From assembly GCF_949628265.1 (NCBI RefSeq), contig NC_088786.1, positions 39,949,681 through 40,013,680 of the forward strand: a stretch of 64,000 nucleotides of DNA. The letters are read 5' to 3'. Below the pieces are notes generated by a model. That model did no database searches. It was not told the origin of the DNA and saw nothing but the letters and a program-made list of their open reading frames with translations. Made by a program: the position numbers and the translations under genes. This document shows, piece after piece, positions 56,361-64,000 of this stretch (its first letter is position 1; every line of letters starts with the position of its first letter). The DNA is from Cloeon dipterum (lineage: Eukaryota; Arthropoda; Insecta; Ephemeroptera; Baetidae).

Positions 56361-56930
56361 CTCATTTTGCCTGGAAAGAAAGCTAAAGCTTTTACAGGCG
56401 AGAGTAGAGAGCTCTTTCCCAGCAAGATCAGTGAAGCTGAGCAGTCACGTGACTCAATCCCGCCATCTCATTGGCTAAGAGCAGGGGGCTACCACTCTTA
56501 TGGGCCGAACTCGTTCCCGCTAAGAGCTTTCCCCCCCAACCGTTGGTGTCGCGTCGGTCGCTTTAAAACAGGTCTTATGGCGGCCATATACGGTGTTTTG
56601 TGGGCGTAACTTTGTGACGTCATAAAGTTACGCCCCCCAAAACACCGCATATGGCGGCCATAACCCTGTTTTAAAGCGACCGACGCGACACCAACGGTTG
56701 GGGGGGAAAGCTCTTAGCGGGAACGAGTTCGGCCCATAAGAGTGGTAGCCCCCTGGCTAAGAGTCTCTTGTCTCGTTGCTAACTCCTTTCCATACTCCCT
56801 CCTAACAGTGCATGGACGTGGCCAATGAGGAGGCAGGATTGAGTCACGTGACTGCTCTTAATGGGTTTAAGAGCAGAAGTCTCTACGATCGCCTGTAGCT
56901 TTCTTCCCAGGCAATTGCATTCTCGAGCAT
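56360..56930. mobile_element. Large foldback element with a near-perfect 270-bp palindromic core
   Basis: The core spans 56484-56754, centred in TGACGTCA at 56615-56622. CCAACCGTTGGTGTCGCGTC, GGTCGCTTTAAAACAGG and ATGGCGGCCATA in the left arm recur inverted in the right arm with few mismatches. Outer arms (56390-56480 and 56820-56920) also pair, e.g. AGTCACGTGACTCAATCC with GGATTGAGTCACGTGACT. No coding capacity. Such a perfect structure suggests recent insertion or ongoing arm correction. Confidence 0.8.
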
Positions 56931-57048
56931 TTTTTTATTCAGCAAAGCAGGCTCATTTGCACTTTCGCACTTCGCACTGTGATTTCAGATTCTAACTTTC
57001 TTCTATGCATTTTGCAGGAAAATGATTTCATTTAAAAAGTGTTAATTG

Positions 57049-57461
57049 ACCAGTTGCATAAACCCTTAGTTATTGAAGCCGCCAACAGACGGCGCAAAAA
57101 CAGACTTTCTTAAAAATTTTGTTTTAAGCGGTTTTAAGGCATTTCCGCTGCGATTTCAGCTATATTGCTTTTTTAAATTAATTTGCTTTTTTTTGACGTG
57201 CTAAAAACCAAAATCGGTTCAGCCATCCGCCGTAGAAACGTTGGAAAAGATTTTTTATTTCAAAAAATAGTTTTTCCCGATTCTACGGTGATTGGCTGAA
57301 CCGATCTTGGTTTTCAGCAAAGTCAAAAAATAGCAAATTAATTGAAGAATGCACAGTAGCTAGATTAAGTCTGAAATCGCAACCGAAGTGCCTTAAAATC
57401 GAAAGTCTACGGTGGCGCCATCTGTTCGTAGCTTCGAACACTTAAGGTTTATGCAACTGGT
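57049..57461. mobile_element. Foldback element
   Basis: CCAGTTGCATAAACCCTTAG at the left pairs with CTTAAGGTTTATGCAACTGG at the right. The inner AAATCGGTTCAGCCATCCGC pairs with GTGATTGGCTGAACCGAT. Total about 410 bp, AT-rich loop, no gene. From 57462 to 57800 nothing is recognised. Confidence 0.8.
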
Positions 57462-57861
57462 GAATTTCCAATAAAATTATTTCCGCGATAGAAAGAATCG
57501 ATGGAAAAGATATTTCTGCAGTAAAGTGATTTTGAGAGAGATACGAGTTGAGCTTGCAGATGCAAAGAGCAAGGTTCATCCCATTAGAACCCTGTTTTTA
57601 CTATTTATTTTATCTTTCATGTTCCATGAAAAACAGCTGACCTCTTGAGCATACTTAGAAAAAACAGTTCGTTATGTGGCTATTAATATTTAAGTCGTAT
57701 TTTTTACTCTCGAAAATTGCCTCCTATTCATCTTTGATATATAATTTGGAAAAAAAGCATTATTTAAAAAAAGAGAACTGAATTTAATGTTGTAAATAAA
57801 CATTTTATTACACTAGGCAACTGTCCAATTTACACATGCTTGCATGGGCCCTAAAATGCCC

Positions 57862-59419
57862 CTAATCATCAGAGTCCGAATCATAATCGGATGTTTCTGC
57901 GTAGCATATCCAGACAACATCTTCGTGCGGACAAACCGAGTTGATTCTTGCAACTAATTCCTGCAGTTCCCATTCTTCCCATTGGTCTTCCACATGTATC
58001 CAATCTTTGATTGTAAAGTTTCGTAGGTTGGTCAAAATCTCGCGATTTCTTATCCGTTCGATAAGCTCCTCTGTGTCACCTAGGTTGAACGCGTTGCCTT
58101 CGATGCATAGATCTTCAAGTGAAGGCAAAGAAAAAATATTCTTTAGACTCGTGGAATGAACTTGATCGAAACTGAAAATCAAGATCGATTTTTATTTCAT
58201 AAATCACGCTATAAAATATCAATTCTTACTTGAGCTTCCACCAAATGCATTTTAGTTGGCGAAAAGAGGTCAGTTCTTCGTCATCGTCGATAGCCACAAA
58301 CGCGTCATCAATCTCAAGTTTTTCCAAGCTGCTGCAGTATTGACAGATGTTTTTTAGCGAAATTTCCAACAATTCATCATCTCCCATATTATGAAGAAAA
58401 AGATATGTCAAACTTTCTCCGAATCTGGCCAGGATGCACTGCAAACAGTTGTTTCCCTCGCACTGTAGATTTCGTCTCATGTCTGCAGTAGCACCAATCT
58501 GCAACAATATATAAATTAATACTTTTTAACAGTATAATAGTTTTGCAACACGTTACCTCCAGGTGCGTCAAATTTGTCGGAATGAAATCAAAGATAACAC
58601 TTAGCAGGCGGGCAGAAGCACGTCTAAAATGCTCACCAGAATTCGTTTTTTCAAGACCAATAAAGAATACCCGACGATATGGCACTTCCTCATAGTGGTG
58701 GATGTTAAATTGAGAGTTCAATGCCTCCAGACTCATCTTTATGGAATGAGCTTCCATGTCAAACAAAACATTTTCTGCTGTGATTAATTTCAAATTTGTT
58801 CTATCATTGCAGAGTTGTAGAAAATCGGAAAATTTGATGCAAAGAACAAAGTCAAATCTGATATGCGTCAAATTTTGCATTTGACCGATCAGTTTCATGC
58901 TACTAGGCTGTAGCGTTTGTTTGCCACAATAGCGGTACCACAAACATTCATGTGGCTTCATCAATATGTTCAAATCTCGCAGATTCGGGACAAATTGGAC
59001 GATGTATTGGAAAATCTGAAATAAAATCAATAAATGTTCATCATGTAATCATAAAAAACTCAATTTTTACCTCCTCCGTTGGAACTTCAGCTTGCACATG
59101 ATCTACACGACAAGTCCCCGAATGGAAAGTAACAGGGAAATTTTTAGATGTAAGTTCTTCCGTCATCCTGTGCACGTCTAAGTACGGAAGTGCAGTCCAT
59201 ACTTGATGATGTCCAATTTCTTTGATTCTTTCCATTGCTTTGTCGAACACCACTTTGCGCATAGGAGGAGCTAAAATCACATCAATTAAAATTCAAAGCT
59301 CACAAATAAAATATCATCTTACAAATTTTCTTCGTAATAAGCTTTTTGTAGCTTCCAATGTTTTCGACGATTTTGTCAATCGCTATATCTTCCAGCGAAC
59401 GTGGAGTAAACCTGCTCAT
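57862..59419 (-). CDS. Leucine-rich-repeat protein P1, probably F-box-like (444 aa)
   Basis: Exons are 59419-59323, 59270-59071, 59015-58557, 58498-58230 and 58171-57862 (97, 200, 459, 269 and 310 nt; 1335 nt), all GT-AG with matching phases. The N-terminus (MSRFTPRSLEDIAIDKIVEN..KAMERIKEIGHHQVWTALPYLD) is a helical region in the position where F-box proteins carry their F-box, though I cannot confirm the motif. The rest shows irregular LRRs (LTYLFLHNMGDDELLEISL, SLEKLEIDDAF, LEDLCIEGNAFN). It ends in an acidic tail (DYDSDSDD). It may act as a substrate adaptor in ubiquitin ligases, by inference only. A minus-strand AATAAA lies near 57803. Confidence 0.8.
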
Positions 59420-59603
59420 CTGGAATAAAAGGTTTAAATTTGTAACATTAATTTTCATGGATAATTAAAGGCAAATTTCGTTTGAAGTCTAGAATAAAAT
59501 AAAATAACTTTACTATTAACTATAATTAGGATTTAATCTGTCTGGAAAGTGCATGTGTATTTTTTGTATTCTATCGGCTGATATTTGACGCCACAGGAAC
59601 ACG

Positions 59604-60090
59604 ATTACTCGATTAAAAAAAGTGATTATAACAAGAGTGAGCCGGTGACACTGAGAAATGCACCTGTGGCCTGCGCACTGCGGCAACCCTATCTCTTTTC
59701 CCATGATAAAATGAGCGCAAGTGGTAGGCGCTGCAGCTAAATTCATGAAGCCAACCGCGAAGTTATTGGTGTCAATCGAACGTACACGAGTGTTTTTATT
59801 ACACAACTCGGAACCCGAGCCTGAAAACAAAAGCGCTTTCGAGAATACCTATATCACTGCTCGCTCTGACAATGAGAGCGACGATCGCACGCCAGCGGCC
59901 GTCGATGAAGCAAGCATCACCAGACAACAAGTGACGTCATCGAGCCGTCTCATTGGCCGGCCGTCATGCACAGCTGCTTGGGAAAGAAACATGTGGCCAA
60001 AAACGCCGGCCACAGGTGCATTTGTCAGAGTCACGCGCTCGTCCCGCTCACTCTCGTTGAAATCACTTTACTCTAAAGTAATCACCGAGG
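59604..60090. mobile_element. Inverted-repeat element upstream of P1
   Basis: GAGTGAGCCGGTGACACTGA..AAATGCACCTGTGGCC at the left pairs with GGCCACAGGTGCATTTGTCA..CCCGCTCACTC at the right; ACGATTACTCGATT near the left end and AGTAATCACCGAGG near the right form the outer arms. A related, internally deleted copy lies at 63680-63930, also 5' of an LRR gene. Open frames inside it are on both strands and are not genes. Confidence 0.7.
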
Positions 60091-60464
60091 CTTAACTCGG
60101 TTAATTTCATCAAGTTAAATTACAGTCTCACCTTAAATTTGGTCGAAATTTGTAGAAAAGGACAGGGGAACACGCACACGAACCTCCGACAGCGAGAGAT
60201 GTAAACAAACCTTCTAGTTATGCTTTGGTGGCGCTGACGAGCATGGAGCTAGGGGTGCCAGCTGCTTGGTACTTTTAATGTCAATTTTCCTATTGTTGTG
60301 TGCAAGAAACGGGCGTTTTACTTTTTAAAATTTAGCAATTTCACTATATTGAGCAGATTTTTCCTATTTTCATTCTCCGAAATTATAGTAATCTGAAAAC
60401 TCTTTGCGTTAATTTGTGCATGTGGCCTCCCTAGCCGGTATTTCGTTTGTTTGTAAGGCATGCC

Positions 60465-60550
60465 GTGTAAGGTAAGGAGTAGCAGAGTATCAGCTTCGTT
60501 GCGATTGTCGCCTGCTACTCCTGCTAGTGTCTACTCTCCTTACCTTACAC
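60465..60550. repeat. Short hairpin-forming inverted repeat
   Basis: GTGTAAGGTAAGGAG and CTCCTTACCTTACAC are exact 15-bp inverted repeats about 56 nt apart. A competing inner pair is AGGAGTAGCAG / CTGCTACTCCT. Possible small structured RNA or a MITE remnant; no family is recognised. Confidence 0.5.
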
Positions 60551-61192
60551 TGTAACACCAGAGCGGTCGTCGCGCATGGGCAAAGAGCTTAGAGTGATGG
60601 ACGCGCTGCTTTCCATAAAAACAGACTTGACGCATACGCAGTTTTCTTGAATGCTCAAAAATTCATTTCAAAATAGAGCTCTCCTTTGTGCCTCAGGGGC
60701 CGTGTGGCCCGGGGGTTAATTAAACTTCGAATAATAATCCGTAACTCTCCCATGGTACCATAAAAGACCAGCCCGTTGGCTCGCACTGTTTAGACATTCT
60801 CAGGAGTGTCAAAGCAATGGGAGCTATTTGAGCAGTTGGGAGTTCTAATACTGGCTACCCAATGCATCAGAGATGGCAAAAAGTGGTTAGTTTAGTGACT
60901 CGAAATGCTCAAATTGCTCAACGGGCTGCTTTGCACCTTTCCAGCATTTTTTGTGATTTGGCTTCACGGGACGAATGTCTAGCGTATCAATGCAGTCCTC
61001 GGTGCGGAGGCAAGTGGCTCTGTGCGGCCTCCTGCACCCATGTTATCCATTCAAGGTGTTATTGGGATCCGGGTTTCAGCATTCGTGCTAGTGCAGTGCG
61101 CGCCCTTCCCGGTCCTCCGGTCCTCGGACAGGGATAAAAAGAGCAAAAAAATAAAGCGTTTCTACAAACGGAACTGGGCATCACTGGTAAAA
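60551..61192. other. Intergenic region with a repeat shared with 49738-49800
   Basis: GCTAGTGCAGTGCGCGCCC..GGATAAAAAGAGCAAAAA at 61085-61155 matches the sequence at 49735-49790. The plus-strand frame 60862-61137 lies across this repeat, with no splice or domain support, and is not called. Confidence 0.4.
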
Positions 61193-61440
61193 GACCGTCT
61201 TTGATGAGAAGTTTCCGAGCACACCAATCGATTCTTGAGGGTATAATTAAGTAAAGTGGATGTTTTTTACTATCAAAATGTGCCGCGCGACGTGTAAACA
61301 ATTTTTCCGCCAAAAATATGAATGCGAGAGCTGCGCATACGTGAGAGCTGGTTTGAGCACTTGCAGTGGGACCACCTGTACGAATGACTTTTTTGTCAGA
61401 TCTAGCCAGCTCTGACTTATGTGCTGTTCTCGAGATCAAA
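61193..61440. mobile_element. Truncated family 1 MITE
   Basis: GTCTTTGATGAGAAGTTTCC, GAGCACACCAATCGATTCTTGA and GAGAGCTGGTTTGAGCACTTG match the left arm and loop. The element stops in the middle of the right arm (CAGCTCTGACTTATG). Confidence 0.75.
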
Positions 61441-61793
61441 GATTAAACTATGAAAATATTTTACTGCTAGATAGTGATTTTGAAAGAGGTACGAGTCGAG
61501 CCTGAAGATGCAAAATTGCAATGTTCATCCCATTAGAATCCTGGTTTTGCTATTTATTATATTTAATATGAGAGAAAGCTGACCCTTGAACAAACTAGAA
61601 ATTTTTTTTGTGTGGCTTTTTTTAAATAATATTTTGTTCTTTTAAACTTGAAAATTACCTCCTGTTTCTCATAAATATATATTTTGGAAAAATGAATCAT
61701 TTAAAAATAAATAGAATTGAATTAAACACATTTTATTACATTTTGCGCCATTTTAATTTACACATGCTTGCAAGGGCCCTAATCATCAGGGCT

Positions 61794-63336
61794 CTAATGC
61801 CTACCGTTCGGTGATCTAGTGTTTATCCAGGCAATATCTCCGTGCAGAGAAACAGAGTTTATTGCTTCACGCAATTCGTACAGGTTAGGATCATTTATCG
61901 TGTGGTCAACAATTGCAAATTTTCGAAGGTGGGTCAAAATCTCGCGATTTCTTATCCGTTCGAAAAGCTTCTCCTTGTCGCCAAGTTTGAAATCGTAGGC
62001 GTGGATGAAAAGATCATTGAGTAGTGGCAAAGTCAGAACATTCTTTAGACTGATGGTGCGAAGATGAGGGTCAAAGTCTCGATAGGAACTGAAAATCAAA
62101 ATCGAATTATAATTCACAAATACCGCTACAAAATATCAATTATTACTTGACCGTCCAAGTAATACGTTTCAGTTGGCGAAAAGAGGTCAGTTCTTCGTTA
62201 TCGTTTGCTACATATGAGTGATGAATCCCAAGTTCCTCCAAGCTGCTGCAGTGTTCAGAGATGTTTTTTAGCGAAACTTTATCTTCTTCCCTTATATTAT
62301 AAAGTCTTAGGTGTTTCAAACTTGCTCCAAATCTGGCCAGGATGCGCTGCATACAGTGTTTCTTACACGTTCCATATTCTTCTCTATCTTTTGGAGCATC
62401 AATCTGCAAGTAAATATAAAAAATATAGTCTTTAATATTTTAGTGGTGTTTGAAAAACGTTACATTTAGGTGCGTCAAATTTGGTAGAATAAAGTCAAGG
62501 AAACAACTCGACAGGCTGGAACGTGCACGTCTATATGGCTCATCCGATTTCACGTTCTTAAGAATAATGCTGAGTTTGCTTGGAAATGGCAGTCCATAAT
62601 AATCTTGGTAGTCAAACCGAGAGTTGACCGCCTCCAGACTCATCTTCACAGAATTTGGATCCATGTCACACACAATATTTCTTGCTTGGATGAATTGCAA
62701 ATTTTTGCATGCTTTGCAGATGTCCAAAAATCCGGATATTTTGATGTAAATATCTACGAATGTGATATGCATCAAATTTTCCATAAGGCAGATCTGTTTT
62801 GTGCCACTAGGCCCTAGCGTTTGCTTATCATCATCTTCCCGAATAACACTCGGGTCTTCAACAACAAGCTCTCGAACATTAGGGACAAATTGGGCGACGA
62901 ATTGAAGAAACTGAAATATAAACAATAAATTTTCATCTTTTTCCAGAAGAAACTTCAATTTTTACCTCCTCCATTGTAACTTTTGGCATTCTTGATTTAC
63001 GTTCCGAATGGAAAATGCTGGGGAAAATATTAGTAGAAAATTTTTCCGTCATCCTGTGTTGGTCTAGGTACGGAAGAGCAGCCCAAACTTGATCATCTCC
63101 AATCTCTTTGATCCTTTCCATTGCTTTGTCAAACAACACTTTGCGCATCGGAGGAGCTAAAATCACATCAATTTTATTGGAATGCTTACAAATTATTAAA
63201 AAATTAAATTACAAATTTTCTTGGTAATAAGTTCTTTATAGCATCCAATGTTTTCGACGATTGTGTCTATGGCCATATTTCCTAGCGAACGGAGAGGAAA
63301 ATCCAAATTTGTTTTTCTTCTTTTGCAACCAAGCAT
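61794..63336 (-). CDS. Leucine-rich-repeat protein P2, paralogue of P1 (437 aa)
   Basis: Exons are 63336-63213, 63156-62966, 62910-62464, 62403-62147 and 62088-61794 (124, 191, 447, 257 and 295 nt; 1314 nt), the same structure as P1. The start MLGCKRRKTNLDFPLRSLGN differs from P1, but MAIDTIVENIGCYKELITKK and SPPMRKVLFDKAMERIKEIG are closely shared. LRR-like segments include LKHLRLYNIREEDKVSL, SLEELGIHHSYV and LNDLFIHAYDFKLGD. The acidic tail of P1 is absent (it ends TRSPNGRH). No lesions. The function is inferred only from the family. Confidence 0.8.
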
Positions 63337-63679
63337 CTGAAAAAATGTAAATTTGAGGTTAATCACTTGAGAATGAACTTGGATAATATGTCTCTTTGTA
63401 AGTATCAAGGTTGATCAACAAAAAAAATCGCATTGTCACGATATGGGATCACGATTTCAAATTTATTACGTTACCTCAACACTGATAAATATACTTTTTG
63501 GTTTAATTTTGCTAAATGTAACTCTATTTCTTTTTAAGGGCTGTTTCCATTTACTACGCAGCCAGTGCATTTTTCTAGATTTTTTTTCAGTATTTACAAA
63601 CTTGTGCATTACTCTGTCTGGAAAGAGCACATGATGTTTTTAAGCGTGAATATTTTGATTCAATCGGCTGATATTTGAC

Positions 63680-63930
63680 GCCACAGGAACACGATTACTC
63701 GATTTAAGTAAAGTGATTACAACAGGAGTGAGCGGCGTCGGTGAGGCAAGCATCACCAGACAACAAGTGACGTCATCGAGCCGTCTCATTGGCCGGCCGT
63801 CATGCACAGCTGCTTGGGAAAGAAACATGTGGCCAAAACGCCGGCCACAGGTGCATTTGTCAGTGTCACCCGCTCGTCCCGCTCACTTTCGTTGAAATCA
63901 ATTTACTTTAAAGTAATCACCGAGGCTTAA
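63680..63930. mobile_element. Internally deleted copy of the 59604-60090 element
   Basis: GACGCCACAGGAACACGATT, AAGCATCACCAGACAACAAG, TTGGCCGGCCGTCATGCACA and GGCCACAGGTGCATTTGTCA are near-identical to the P1 copy, but the segment carrying the left inner arm is missing. The similarity continues to the window end (CACCTTAAATTTGGTCG), so the whole 5' region was duplicated with the gene. From 63337 to 63660 no feature is seen. Confidence 0.65.
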
Positions 63931-64000
63931 CTCGGTTAATTTCATCAAGTTTAATTACAATCTCACCTTAAATTTGGTCGAAATTTGTAGAAAAGGACAG

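Noticed and set aside
60700-60790. GC-rich stretch GGCCGTGTGGCCCGGGGGTTAA as a possible tRNA start
   Set aside because: I could not find an acceptor stem, anticodon arm or T-arm pairing with it.
60862-61137. 91-codon plus-strand frame near the LRR genes
   Set aside because: It crosses a repeat also found near 49740 and shows no domain, splice site or conserved start.

Overview
ORGANISM. This is nuclear DNA from a eukaryote. Genes are split into short exons by small AT-rich introns with GT-AG borders, the intergenic DNA is AT-rich, and foldback transposon fragments are common. Odorant-binding-protein-like domains and a TCAGT-type initiator point to an arthropod, most likely an insect. The species cannot be named from sequence alone. 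LEFT HALF (1-34.7 kb). Two unrelated gene families are interdigitated. Eight copies of a three-exon C2H2 zinc-finger gene lie at 1-919, 2982-4053, 8053-9354, 13957-15046, 16390-17413, 20771-21183, 24966-26337 and 30152-31227; two (2982-4053, 13957-15046) are clearly intact and one needs a shifted splice donor. Between them are four copies of a REXO1-like DEDDh exonuclease gene (5402-6898, 18594-20105, 22577-24080, 33379-34666) and one chimera that keeps only its first exon (28110-28601). Only the 33379 copy has all catalytic residues. The 18594 and 22577 copies have full-length reading frames with substituted active sites, and the 5402 copy is a pseudogene. The zinc-finger copies share a block about 0.6-0.9 kb upstream that looks like a 5' UTR exon plus promoter, and a 3' flank; the exonuclease copies share a different promoter. 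MIDDLE (35.7-55.8 kb). Three large secreted modular genes occur: L1 (35752-43058, 26 exons, 1080 aa), L2 (43912-48888, 27 exons, 1033 aa) and L3 (50629-55738, a tandem copy of L2 broken by one frameshift). I assembled them by hand and the splice phases agree throughout L1 and L2. Each has a signal peptide and four C-type-lectin-like domains joined by Cys-containing linkers. Between the third and fourth lectin domains sits a six-cysteine odorant-binding-protein-like domain. L1 also has a Ser/Thr-rich mucin-like segment. This lectin/odorant-binding fusion is the most interesting system in the window. RIGHT END (56-64 kb). Two near-perfect foldback repeats are followed by two tandem five-exon leucine-rich-repeat genes, probably F-box-like (57862-59419, 444 aa; 61794-63336, 437 aa), each preceded by a copy of the same inverted-repeat element. 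MOBILE DNA. Recurrent elements include a foldback MITE of about 360 bp with copies in the homologous intron of the REXO1-like genes, in L1 and elsewhere; a 2.16 kb TIR element carrying a GC-rich island (10791-12949); a three-layer nest of elements inside L1 intron 4; and several other inverted-repeat families. No tRNA, rRNA or CRISPR array was seen. All exon structures are hand-made predictions without transcript support.
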